The notes under the pieces: generated by a model
What the model was told of the DNA's origin: nothing
Seen by the model: the letters and a program-made list of their open reading frames with translations, nothing else
The model's database searches: none
Shown: one piece after another, positions 1 to 6,972 of the stretch
How positions within the stretch are numbered: the stretch's first letter is position 1
Layout: every line of letters begins with the position of its first letter
Program-made: the position numbers and the translations under genes
Source of the DNA: Pseudomonadota bacterium
GTDB taxonomy: Bacteria; Pseudomonadota; Alphaproteobacteria; Rhizobiales; Xanthobacteraceae
Assembly: GCA_023435725.1 (NCBI GenBank)
Contig: JAEYRD010000041.1
Span: 1-14,751, forward strand
Length of the DNA stretch: 14,751 nt
Reading direction: 5' to 3'

Positions 1-335
1 TGATGGTGATCCTCACCATCGCGATCTCCGGTGGTCCGTTCCTTGGCCTGCTCGGCACTGTCGTCGGCGTCATGATCACCTTCGCGGCGATCGCAGCCTC
101 GGGCGACGTCAACGTCAATGCGATCGCGCCCGGTATCGCGGCGGCGCTGGTCGCGACCGTCGCTGGTCTCGGCGTGGCGATCCCGGCGCTGTTTGGCTAC
201 AACTACCTGATCTCCAAGATCAAGGATCTGAGCTCGGACATCCAGGTCTTCGTCGACGAGTTCGTGACGAAGATGGCGGAGTTCTATTCCGCGGATCGTC
301 CGGACCCGGTCGATCACCGCATGGCCGCGGAGTAG
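1..335 (+). CDS. exbB: ExbB/TolQ/MotA-family proton channel subunit, C-terminal fragment
   Basis: The reading frame is open from the first base, so the gene starts upstream; the ATG at position 3 is probably internal. About 110 residues are visible. They contain two hydrophobic segments (about residues 3-33 and 40-67 of the fragment), with the glycine-rich LLGTVVGVM stretch and the ALVATVAGLGVAIPALFGYN stretch typical of the last two transmembrane helices of ExbB/TolQ. Thr residues sit in both helices, as in the proton path of the family. A short charged cytoplasmic tail follows (FVDEFVTKMAEFYS). In this family ExbB forms a pentamer around ExbD and uses proton-motive force to drive a TonB or TolA protein. 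The next gene, 4 bases downstream, encodes ExbD, which supports the assignment. TolQ is an alternative family name, but the adjacent TonB favours ExbB. Confidence 0.9.
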   Translation, partial: MVILTIAISGGPFLGLLGTVVGVMITFAAIAASGDVNVNAIAPGIAAALVATVAGLGVAIPALFGYNYLISKIKDLSSDIQVFVDEFVTKMAEFYSADRPDPVDHRMAAE

Positions 336-339
336 GGCC

Positions 340-744
340 ATGCAAGTCCAGAGCGACTCCAAGCCGTACGACGACATCAACATTACCCCGATGTTGGACC
401 TCGCCTACGTGCTTCTCGTGATTTTCATCATCATGACTACAGCGACGGTGCAGGGCCAGAAGGTCAATCTGCCAAAGGCCTCGGCCGCGCCCTCGCTGGC
501 GACGCAGACCACCAAGGCCATCACGGTCGCCAACGACGGCAAGATCTTTCTCGACACCATCCCGGTGACCTTGCCAGAGCTCGAACAGCGCCTGGTGCAG
601 CAGAAGGCGCTGACGCCGGAGTTTCCGGTGGTGCTGCGCGGTGATGCTCAGGCGCAATACCAGAGCGTGATGGACGTGCTCGACCTGTTGGGGCGCGTCG
701 GCCTCAACCAGGTCGGACTTGCCACCAAGCCCCTTGTGAAGTGA
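340..744 (+). CDS. exbD: ExbD/TolR-family biopolymer transport protein
   Basis: This 134-residue protein has the standard ExbD length and layout. There is a short cytoplasmic N-terminus, then the motif INITPMLDLAYVLLVIFII forming one transmembrane helix at about residues 19-37, then a periplasmic domain of about 90 residues. Asp20 within MLDLAY matches the single membrane-embedded Asp that carries protons in ExbD and TolR. The periplasmic part ends with the VVLRGDAQAQYQSVMDVLD pattern typical of the family (the 'D...Y..v..vld' helix). A GGAG sequence at 329-332 lies 7 bases before the ATG, and the gene begins 4 bases after exbB. Its expected role is to work with ExbB as stator and proton pathway for the TonB-like protein two genes downstream. 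Confidence 0.93.
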   Translation: MQVQSDSKPYDDINITPMLDLAYVLLVIFIIMTTATVQGQKVNLPKASAAPSLATQTTKAITVANDGKIFLDTIPVTLPELEQRLVQQKALTPEFPVVLRGDAQAQYQSVMDVLDLLGRVGLNQVGLATKPLVK

Positions 745-753
745 CGCGGTTCG

Positions 754-1242
754 ATGCCGATGCAAATGCCTTTCCCTCACGCGCTAGTGTCTGGCAAGAG
801 CGCCTATGAACGGGTTCTCGATGCGCTGCTGCGAACGCTCGTCCGGCTGCGGCTGGTCGACCCGGTAGTCAGTGACGTTGCACCCGTCGCGGCGACTGGA
901 GGCAATCGCGAAGGCGCTGTCGTCCTGCCGTTCCCGGTCAGGGGCGAGGCGCTGCTGGTCAATCTCGCGAGCACGCTCCGCGAGCGCGTCGGCTTCGCGG
1001 AGACGGGGGATGATCCGTTGCTGGCGACGATATCGCGGGGCCGCAGGCCGCGGCTGTCGCTCGATCGCGACGCCTATGTCGAGTTCAACGCCGAGGATGC
1101 GACCTTTCATCTGAAGATTGATGCCGCGCCCGTCCTGCGGCTGACGCTCGAGACGAAAGAGTTCGCCACCCTGGTGGAGTTCGTCGCTCAATATTGCATC
1201 GAGCGGCAGGGCGTTCGCCGGCAGGTCGAGGTCGCGTCATGA
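754..1242 (+). CDS. Uncharacterised cytoplasmic protein between exbD and tonB
   Basis: This 162-residue protein is not recognised. It has no signal peptide and no transmembrane segment, so it is probably cytoplasmic. The N-terminal part (about 17-36) looks helical (AYERVLDALLRTLVRLRLVD). The middle (55-90) is mixed. The C-terminal part (about 95-160) looks like alternating beta strands followed by a helix (RPRLSLDRDAYVEFNAED, then LRLTLETKEFATLVEFVAQY). A single Cys lies near residue 148. The start is uncertain: in-frame ATGs occur at 754, 760 and 766 and none has a strong ribosome-binding site. It lies 9 bases after exbD, and its stop overlaps the tonB start (ATGA, 1239-1242). This implies co-translation and a role tied to the ExbBD-TonB unit. 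It could be an adaptor or regulator; that is inference from position only. Confidence 0.75.
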   Translation: MPMQMPFPHALVSGKSAYERVLDALLRTLVRLRLVDPVVSDVAPVAATGGNREGAVVLPFPVRGEALLVNLASTLRERVGFAETGDDPLLATISRGRRPRLSLDRDAYVEFNAEDATFHLKIDAAPVLRLTLETKEFATLVEFVAQYCIERQGVRRQVEVAS

Positions 1243-1985
1243 GCAATCTGAGGCACGATCGGTATCCGCCGGGCGAGCCGGCGGCCAGGACAGGTCTACG
1301 CTCGCGCTTCCAGAGCCCTTATCTGCGCTATGGCGCCGCGCTTGCGGTGATCGCCTTGCTGTTCGGCGGGGCCGGTTATCTCTTGATCGGTCACGATGAC
1401 ATGCCGCCGCCGCGACAGGTGCGCGAACTCACGATCGTCAACGTCGTGCCGCCGCCGCCACCTCCGCCGCCACCGCCGCAGCAGATGCCCGAGCAGAAGA
1501 TGATCGAGCAGCCGAAGATGGCCGAGCCCGAGTTCAAGGAGGACAAGCCGCTCGAACAGCCAAAGGATGAGCCGGTTAAGGACGCCAAGAACGACGAGCC
1601 CCCCGGCCCGCTGTCGCTCGATGCCAAGGCGACGGGCCCCGGTGATCTCTTCAACCTCGGCGGCAAGCCGGGCGGCAGTCCTTACGGCGGCGGCGGTGGA
1701 GGCGGCAGTCGCTTTGGCTGGTACGCCTCGATCGTGCAGGCGCAGATCGAGTCAGCCCTGCGGGCCAACGAGCGGACCCGCAATGCGGTGATGCAGATGC
1801 AGGTTCGGCTGTGGGCCGACGCCACCGGTCGTATCAACCGCGTCGAGATCACGTCCACTGGCGACGCCGAGCTCGATTCCATCATTCGCAACCAGGTCCT
1901 TGGCAGCCTGATGTTGCGCGAGCCGCCGCCCAAAGACATGCCGATGCCGATGGTCGCGCGCGTCACTGCGCGCCGGCCGAGCTGA
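1239..1985 (+). CDS. tonB: TonB-family energy transducer
   Basis: This 248-residue protein starts at the ATG at 1239, which overlaps the preceding stop and has GAGG at 1228-1231, 7 bases upstream. An upstream in-frame ATG at 1194 would add 15 residues inside the previous gene and is not preferred. Layout: cytoplasmic basic N-terminus (1-30), one transmembrane helix (about 31-50), a run of ten prolines (71-80), a Glu/Lys/Pro-rich spacer (81-125), a seven-glycine run (150-156) and a C-terminal domain (about 160-246). The last has VRLWADATGRINRVEITSTG followed by a LDSIIRNQVLG helix, matching the TonB C-terminal fold (beta strand, turn with G, beta strand, then S.G...LD). The classical 'YP' motif before the domain is absent; FGWYASIVQAQIESAL occupies that place. 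TonB proteins span the periplasm and pass energy from ExbBD to an outer-membrane partner. No TonB-dependent receptor lies in this window, so the partner is unknown; the adjacent porin is a candidate. Confidence 0.85.
   Translation: MSNLRHDRYPPGEPAARTGLRSRFQSPYLRYGAALAVIALLFGGAGYLLIGHDDMPPPRQVRELTIVNVVPPPPPPPPPPQQMPEQKMIEQPKMAEPEFKEDKPLEQPKDEPVKDAKNDEPPGPLSLDAKATGPGDLFNLGGKPGGSPYGGGGGGGSRFGWYASIVQAQIESALRANERTRNAVMQMQVRLWADATGRINRVEITSTGDAELDSIIRNQVLGSLMLREPPPKDMPMPMVARVTARRPS
1449..1478 (+). repeat. Ten-codon proline tract (CCN repeat) in tonB
   Basis: Ten consecutive CCG/CCA/CCT codons encode residues 71-80 of the TonB-like protein, just after the membrane anchor. A rigid proline segment is a common way for TonB proteins to span the periplasm. 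Because third bases vary (ccg, cca, cct), the tract is not a perfect microsatellite. Confidence 0.9.
1686..1706 (+). repeat. Seven-codon glycine tract in tonB
   Basis: Seven GGN codons encode residues 150-156 of the TonB-like protein and separate the charged spacer from the folded C-terminal domain. It looks like a flexible hinge. The codons are GGC, GGT and GGA, so this is a protein-level rather than a strict DNA repeat. Confidence 0.85.
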
Positions 1986-2003
1986 TCTTCACTAGGGAAT
2001 GCG

Positions 2004-3887
2004 ATGTTGAAAGTAACTGGGGGACTGATGTCGACGACCACCATGAATGCACACCGGCGCCTGATGCCGCTTGCCGTCTCATTGTGCGCGCTAATGTGTG
2101 CATCGCCGGCATGGGCGCAGAGCGCACCCGATCAGGAGAGCGCGCCGGCGAAGAAGGGCGATGCCAAAAAGCCGACGCTGTCCCAGGCCAAGCCGACTTC
2201 GCCGAACACCACCGTCAATCTCCTCAACCTGATGGTCAAGCGAAAGCTCCTGAGCGAGGACGAAGCCCAGGGCCTGATCAAGCAGGCTGAGGACGAGGCC
2301 TATGTTTCGCGCCAGGCAGCCAAGGATGCCACCGCCAAGGCCGATGAGGCGGCCAAGGCGGCCACGGCTGCCAGCGCAGCCGCCAATCCGCCGGGAACCC
2401 GGCATGTCACCTATGTGCCGGAGATCGTCAAACGGCAGTTACGTGAGGACATTAAACGGGAGGTGATGGCCAAGGCAGAGAAGGAGAATTGGGCTTCGCC
2501 GGGTGCCTATCCCGAGTGGGCTCAGCGCATTCACTTCTACGGCGACCTGCGTGCGCGGTACGAGGGCGATTTCTTTCCGGCCGGCAACGATCCGATCAAT
2601 GCCGTCAACTTCAACGCCATCAACACCGGCTCCCCGTTCAACAATTGCGCCTCTCCGGGATGCAACCCCTATTACCCGCCGACCTACAATACGGCGCAGG
2701 ATCGCGAGCGCTTCCGGTTCCGCGCGCGTCTCGGATTGGACGCCGACCTGCTCTACGGGTTTAGCGCGGGATTGCGGTTCGCTACCGGCGAGAACAACTC
2801 GCCCGTGTCGACCAATCAGACCTTCGGCGCCAACGGCGGCAACTTCTCCAAATATGCGCTGTGGCTCGACCGCGCATTCCTGAAGTATCAGGCTTGGGAC
2901 AATGATCTGGCGCTGTCGGTCGGTCGTTTCGACAATCCGTTCTGGTCGCCAACCGATCTTGTCTGGTACAAGGATCTCGGCTTTGACGGCGTCGCCGTGC
3001 AGGCCAAGCATGAGGTGCTTGAGGGATTCACGCCTTTCGTCGTCGCCGGCGCGTTCCCGACCTACAACACCGATTTCAACGCCGGCATCAATCTCGGAGA
3101 TGCGGTCACTGGCGCGCCCTCGAAGTTCGTCAGTCACGACAAATGGCTGTTCGGCGGACAGGTTGGCTTCAACGCGCGCTTCAGCCCGGAATACGCCTTC
3201 CGCCTCGGCGTCGCCTATTACGACTTCACCAATGTCCAGGGCCAACCCTCCAGTCCCTGTACGGTGCTGTCGGCCTCGGACTCCTGCAACACCGATTTGA
3301 CGCGGCCGTCCTTTGCCCAGAAGGGCAATACTTACATGCTCCTGCGCGACATCAACCGGGACGTGAACAATAACTTCGGCGCCCTGAACCAATACCAGTA
3401 CTTTGGGCTGGCGAGCCAGTTCCGCCCCGTCGTCGCCTCCGGACAACTTGACCTCGGGCATTTCCACCCCGCCCATATCGTCATCGATGGCGAGTACGTC
3501 GTGAACACCGCGTTCGACCGCAATCTGCTGATCGCGACCTCGGTCAATAACCACGGCCCCGACGTCAACGGCACCAAGGGCGTGTTCGATGGCGGTAATC
3601 AGGGCTGGCTCGCCCGGGTCACCGTCGGCGACCGCGAGATCAAGCACTTCGGCGACTGGAGCGTGCACGCCGGCTACAAGTACCTGGAATCGGATGCAAC
3701 CATCGATGCCTTCGTCGATTCAGATTTCGGGCTCGGCGGCACCAACCTCAAGGGCTACTTCATCGGCGGCAACTACGGTCTGAGCGAGAATGTCTGGGCC
3801 AGCTTGCGCTGGATGAGCGCTAACAACATCGCCGGCTCACCCTATGCCGTCGATATCCTCCAGGTCGACCTCAACGCGAAGTTCTGA
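2004..3887 (+). CDS. Outer-membrane putative porin (Porin_5-like)
   Basis: The protein has 627 residues from the ATG at 2004 (AGGGAA at 1994-1999). In-frame ATGs at 2028 and 2043 are plausible alternatives, the former with a G-rich stretch just upstream. A signal peptide ends at about residue 38 (CALMCASPAWA|QS). Residues 69-100 form a helical region (NLLNLMVKRKLLSEDEAQGL) and 101-127 an Ala/Lys-rich coiled coil. An aromatic-rich beta-barrel follows from about 175 (RIHFYGDLRARYEGDFF) to the end, with alternating strands such as RFRFRARLGLDADLL and a C-terminal Phe (VDLNAKF), the usual BAM-recognition signal. Two short-spaced Cys pairs (215/220 and 419/428) sit in probable loops and may form disulfides. 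The pattern fits the 'putative porin' family common in Bradyrhizobium and other proteobacteria. The location among ExbBD/TonB and the giant adhesin suggests it serves that system; whether it carries solutes or helps secretion is not shown. Confidence 0.85.
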   Translation: MLKVTGGLMSTTTMNAHRRLMPLAVSLCALMCASPAWAQSAPDQESAPAKKGDAKKPTLSQAKPTSPNTTVNLLNLMVKRKLLSEDEAQGLIKQAEDEAYVSRQAAKDATAKADEAAKAATAASAAANPPGTRHVTYVPEIVKRQLREDIKREVMAKAEKENWASPGAYPEWAQRIHFYGDLRARYEGDFFPAGNDPINAVNFNAINTGSPFNNCASPGCNPYYPPTYNTAQDRERFRFRARLGLDADLLYGFSAGLRFATGENNSPVSTNQTFGANGGNFSKYALWLDRAFLKYQAWDNDLALSVGRFDNPFWSPTDLVWYKDLGFDGVAVQAKHEVLEGFTPFVVAGAFPTYNTDFNAGINLGDAVTGAPSKFVSHDKWLFGGQVGFNARFSPEYAFRLGVAYYDFTNVQGQPSSPCTVLSASDSCNTDLTRPSFAQKGNTYMLLRDINRDVNNNFGALNQYQYFGLASQFRPVVASGQLDLGHFHPAHIVIDGEYVVNTAFDRNLLIATSVNNHGPDVNGTKGVFDGGNQGWLARVTVGDREIKHFGDWSVHAGYKYLESDATIDAFVDSDFGLGGTNLKGYFIGGNYGLSENVWASLRWMSANNIAGSPYAVDILQVDLNAKF

Positions 3888-4489
3888 TGATGTTTATGCG
3901 CATTGCAATGATCGCAGGCGTGGTAATGGCCGCTTTGGTCTCAGCCGCTCCCGCTAACGCCCAGTCCGAGTCCGATCGACTGCGCGAGGCGCTGCGCAGC
4001 GCCACCGCGCAGCTGCGCCAGCTCGAGGATGAACGCACGGCCCTTCAGGCCAAGATCGCGGACTTCGATCGCGAGAAGGCGGCGGCCAAGGCGCAGGTTG
4101 ACGCGGCGAAAGCCGAGGTGCGCCAGGTCCGGAAGGAGCAACGCGAGGCCATCGAAGAGTTCAACAAGCGTCTGGCCGAGCGCGACGAGACGCTGGAGAA
4201 GTGGAAGACGGCGTATGAGGAAGTCGCCACCGTGGCGCGGACCAAGGATGCGGAACGCGCCAAGTTCGAGGCGCAGGCCACCACCTACAAGACCAGCACC
4301 AAGAGCTGCGTGGATAAGAACGGCGTCCTGATCAAGGCCGGCCGTGAGCTGCTGCACCGCTATCAGGACGTCACCATCGGCGACACCATCGTCGCCCGCG
4401 AGCCGGTGCTCGGCCTGCGCCGCGTCGAGATCCAGAACACGATTCAGGACACGCGCGACAAGATCCTCGATCAGAAGGCGACACCATGA
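3887..4489 (+). CDS. Periplasmic coiled-coil protein of unknown function
   Basis: This 200-residue protein has a signal peptide (residues 1 to about 26, cleavage likely after SAAPANA), so it is exported. Residues 28-135 are a long charged heptad-like helix (LREALRSATAQLRQLEDER and onward) predicted to be a coiled coil. The C-terminal 60 residues form a distinct compact region with one Cys (141, SCVDKNGVLIKAGRELLHRY) and a conserved-looking REPVLGLRRVEIQNTIQDTR segment. The start codon overlaps the porin stop by one base (TGATG), and its own end overlaps the next start by ATGA. A second ATG directly follows at 3890. I do not recognise a named family. Position between porin and parvulin isomerase suggests a periplasmic scaffold or holdase for envelope assembly, which is inference. 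Confidence 0.82.
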   Translation: MMFMRIAMIAGVVMAALVSAAPANAQSESDRLREALRSATAQLRQLEDERTALQAKIADFDREKAAAKAQVDAAKAEVRQVRKEQREAIEEFNKRLAERDETLEKWKTAYEEVATVARTKDAERAKFEAQATTYKTSTKSCVDKNGVLIKAGRELLHRYQDVTIGDTIVAREPVLGLRRVEIQNTIQDTRDKILDQKATP

Positions 4490-5529
4490 GCGATGTAATT
4501 GTGATCAAAACCAGAAAGCCGGTGTGCATGATGGCCGCCGTCGTGCTGTGCTGCATCCCGATCGAGGGATTCGCCCAGACCGCGACCGCCCCCGCGCAGC
4601 GCCCGGTGCAAGCGCCGGCAAAACCGAAGCCGGTGCAGGCGGCTGCCCCGGCCCAAGCTGGAACAGCGACCGTGGCCGAGAGTGGCACGACCAGTCCGGC
4701 AAAGACGGACGACGTCATCGCGCGGGTCGGTAGCGCCAACATCTCGAGCGACGATGTGCGGGCCTATGTCGCAACGTTGGGTCCACGCGAGCAGGCGGCG
4801 CTGGCGCAGGACCCCGCCGTGCTCAGCCACGCGGTGCGTCTGTTGCTGGCCAACCGTCTCGTCCTGCAGGAGCTGCTCGCCAAAAAATGGGATCAGCAGC
4901 CGAAGGTCGCGGCGCAGCTCGACCGCGTCCGCGAGACTGCGCTCGTCGAACTCTATTTGCAGTCCGTCTCGGTGCCTCCAGCGAACTTCCCGAGCGAGGA
5001 AGAGCTTCAGAAGGTCTATGAGGCCAACCGCAACGCCTTCCTGATGCCGCGTCAGTTCCAATTGGCGCAGATCTTCATCGCCGCGCCGAAGGACGCGGAC
5101 AAGGCCGCCGACGACAAGGCGAAGAAAAGCCTTGAGGAGATCCAGCGCAAGCTGAAGGCGCCGGGGGCGGACTTCGCCGCCATCGCGAAGGTTAGCGATG
5201 GCCCCAATGGCGGCGACCTCGGCTGGATTGCCGAGAACCAGATCCGTCCGGAGATCAAGGCCCAGGTCATGGGCCTTGCCAAGGCCGCCATCTCCGAGCC
5301 GGTCAGGCTCGATGACGGCTGGCACATCCTCAAGCTGGCCGACACCAAGGCGTCCTACACGCGGACGCTCCCGGAGGTGCGCGACCAACTCGTGACGCAG
5401 CTTCGCGCCGAGCGGGCCCGGATGCTGCGGCAGGCCTATCTCGCCGAGTTGATCAAGCAGAACCCGCCGGTCGTCAACGAGATCGCTCTGTCGAAAATCT
5501 TTGGCGATCAGAGCCGGGCCGCCAGGTAA
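4486..5529 (+). CDS. Periplasmic parvulin-type peptidyl-prolyl isomerase (PpiC/SurA-like)
   Basis: The protein has 347 residues. AGAAGG at 4473-4478 lies 7 bases before the ATG, and the ATGA overlap with the upstream gene supports the start. A signal peptide ends near residue 30 (CCIPIEGFA|QT). A Pro/Ala/Gln-rich linker (31-72) and a helical SurA-N-like region (about 75-180) follow. The rotamase domain spans about 188-287, with the family marks FQLAQIFIAA, GGDLGW (242-247) and LDDGWHILKLAD (275-286). A basic C-terminal helix closes the protein. Parvulins catalyse prolyl cis-trans isomerisation, and SurA-like members guard unfolded outer-membrane and secreted proteins in the periplasm. Here the obvious clients are the porin upstream and the giant beta-helix protein downstream. 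The Cys at 22-23 do not fit a lipobox, so a soluble periplasmic form is expected. Confidence 0.92.
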   Translation: MSDVIVIKTRKPVCMMAAVVLCCIPIEGFAQTATAPAQRPVQAPAKPKPVQAAAPAQAGTATVAESGTTSPAKTDDVIARVGSANISSDDVRAYVATLGPREQAALAQDPAVLSHAVRLLLANRLVLQELLAKKWDQQPKVAAQLDRVRETALVELYLQSVSVPPANFPSEEELQKVYEANRNAFLMPRQFQLAQIFIAAPKDADKAADDKAKKSLEEIQRKLKAPGADFAAIAKVSDGPNGGDLGWIAENQIRPEIKAQVMGLAKAAISEPVRLDDGWHILKLADTKASYTRTLPEVRDQLVTQLRAERARMLRQAYLAELIKQNPPVVNEIALSKIFGDQSRAAR

Positions 5530-5536
5530 CGCTCCC

Positions 5537-6376
5537 ATGCTGACGCCGCCACTGATCCCCCTGATGCCGAGTGCCCCGTCCGGGCCGTTTCTGACCAGCG
5601 CGCAGCTGCGTGCCGGTCTCGAAGCGTGCGGCTATCACTGCACGACGGCGCTGCTCTCTGGTGCGCATGCGGTCGTGCCCGGCTGCAGCCTGGTACTGCA
5701 GTTTGGCGATACGATCGTCGCCGACGGCGACGGCAGGCGCTGTCTGACCGTCCGCTGCAGCATTCAGATCAATGGCGGCAACGAGTGTGTTCGCGGCGTG
5801 ACGTCATGGCGGATTCGTAGGACGCTCCCCTTGACGGTCGAGCCCGAGCATTGGTGTCTTGCGATCGAGGCGGATCTTGTCCTGGCAGGCGATATCGCTC
5901 TCGCGGCGATACTCGACCACGGCGGCCATGTCTACCACCACCTGCATCGTCTGGTCGACGATGCAGACCTCACCCTGTGTGATCTTGCGGTCGACAAAAG
6001 GCCGGGCGAGAAAGGGGAGGCACCCATCGTCCGGATCGAGGCACGGTTCTTCGGCGATCTTGTGGCCGGACGCAGCGGCCTTGTTGCCGCGACGGCGGGT
6101 CCGCAAGGCGCGCCGCCTGCGTTGGTTGCCGCTCAGCATCCGCGATTGCTTGGCGCGGTGTGCGATCGGCTCAAGGACGACGTCCTGCCGGCTCTGGCAG
6201 GCGCCATGCGCCGCATGGCTTTGCAGCTTCAAGCCGGGACCCGGCACATCGAGGGGACGCCGCAACCGGGCACGCGAGCACTGCCGTCGTCCTCTCAACA
6301 CGAAGGCGCGAACGCCCTGCAAACTGCAACTCATGTGCCGATGGTCCACCCCGCAAAACAGGGGCGATCGGCATGA
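5537..6376 (+). CDS. Divergent YbjN-like protein, possible secretion chaperone
   Basis: This 279-residue protein lacks a signal peptide and membrane helices. The start at 5537 lies 7 bases after the parvulin stop; the ribosome-binding site is weak (AGG at 5524-5526). By eye, residues 19-140 follow the same order of motifs as the YbjN-family protein encoded next. A helix with LRAGLEACGY matches LREIVQKAGY, strands follow, then SWRIRRTLPL matches RWNATRRFAR, and LAIEADLVLAGDIALAAI matches LSLDISVAGGVAPNHI. After that comes an extra part (150-235) of unknown type and a polar tail (236-279). It has nine Cys, many for a protein of this length. It overlaps the next gene by ATGA (6373-6376), indicating coupled translation. 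The YbjN relationship is a visual alignment only; a specific cytoplasmic chaperone role for the giant adhesin is inference. Confidence 0.72.
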   Translation: MLTPPLIPLMPSAPSGPFLTSAQLRAGLEACGYHCTTALLSGAHAVVPGCSLVLQFGDTIVADGDGRRCLTVRCSIQINGGNECVRGVTSWRIRRTLPLTVEPEHWCLAIEADLVLAGDIALAAILDHGGHVYHHLHRLVDDADLTLCDLAVDKRPGEKGEAPIVRIEARFFGDLVAGRSGLVAATAGPQGAPPALVAAQHPRLLGAVCDRLKDDVLPALAGAMRRMALQLQAGTRHIEGTPQPGTRALPSSSQHEGANALQTATHVPMVHPAKQGRSA

Positions 6377-6972
6377 ATTCGATCACCAACTCCTCACCCA
6401 ACATCGACGCATTTGCTACGGAGCCCATCATGTCCGACTCGGTCATTGTTACTCTCACCCTCGATAGCCTGCGTGAGATCGTCCAGAAGGCCGGCTATCG
6501 GGTCGAGGAGGTGACTGATCCGGTCGCTAACACCGTCTATTTGCGCTCGGCAACCAACGGGCTCGCGTTCGATATCCGTCCCGGCAGCCGCCTCACAAGC
6601 ACCGATCAAGGCTTCCTTGATGTCGCGCTCGTCGCCTTGCTGCAGGTGCAGGGCGATCTGCCGCTTGACCTGATCAACCGCTGGAATGCCACGCGCCGCT
6701 TCGCGCGCTTGCAGCTCAGTCAGCCGTTGCTGGTCCTTTCGCTCGATATCTCGGTGGCCGGCGGCGTCGCACCGAACCATATCCGCGCCCAGATCGAAAT
6801 CTGGGACCATCTCGTGCAGCAGCTGATCGCTTATCTTCGCGAGGAACTGTCCAGGATTGCCGCGAGCAGCGGCGGAAAGCCTGAAGCGGCCGCACTTAAT
6901 GGGCAGCGTCCGGTCTCGTCGGAGGCCGACGATCAACGTGGCGCGACTGTGTCCTCTATCAACGCGACGTAA
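6373..6972 (+). CDS. YbjN domain-containing protein
   Basis: The protein has 199 residues from ATG 6373, which overlaps the preceding stop. A second ATG at 6430 (residue 20) has a better ribosome-binding site (GGAG, 6420-6423) and may be the real start, giving 180 residues. No signal peptide or transmembrane helix is visible. Residues 27-160 look like the YbjN/AmyR-type domain: LTLDSLREIVQKAGYRVEE, LAFDIRPG, a QGFLDVALVALLQVQGDL strand-helix unit, then INRWNATRRFARLQL, LSLDISVAGGV and an IEIWDHLVQQLIAYL helix. The tail from 165 is polar and likely disordered. YbjN proteins are described as regulators in enterobacteria, and as I recall their fold is grouped with type I type III secretion chaperones. 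Sitting directly before the giant adhesin gene, it may act as a cytoplasmic chaperone for it; this is inference. Confidence 0.8.
   Translation: MNSITNSSPNIDAFATEPIMSDSVIVTLTLDSLREIVQKAGYRVEEVTDPVANTVYLRSATNGLAFDIRPGSRLTSTDQGFLDVALVALLQVQGDLPLDLINRWNATRRFARLQLSQPLLVLSLDISVAGGVAPNHIRAQIEIWDHLVQQLIAYLREELSRIAASSGGKPEAAALNGQRPVSSEADDQRGATVSSINAT
6420..6423 (+). promoter_or_regulatory. Candidate ribosome-binding site for the shorter YbjN start
   Basis: GGAG lies 6 bases before the in-frame ATG at 6430. It competes with the overlapping ATGA start at 6373, so the YbjN protein may begin at residue 20 of the longer form. Confidence 0.45.

Noticed and set aside
2439..3668. Minus-strand open frame of 409 codons opposite the porin
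   Set aside because: The plus strand encodes a convincing signal peptide, barrel and terminal Phe; the antisense product has no recognisable features.
4543..4557. Possible lipoprotein signal (Cys pair) in the parvulin N-terminus
   Set aside because: The residues before the Cys do not match a lipobox (Leu or Cys at -1), while a normal cleavage site follows at EGFA|Q.
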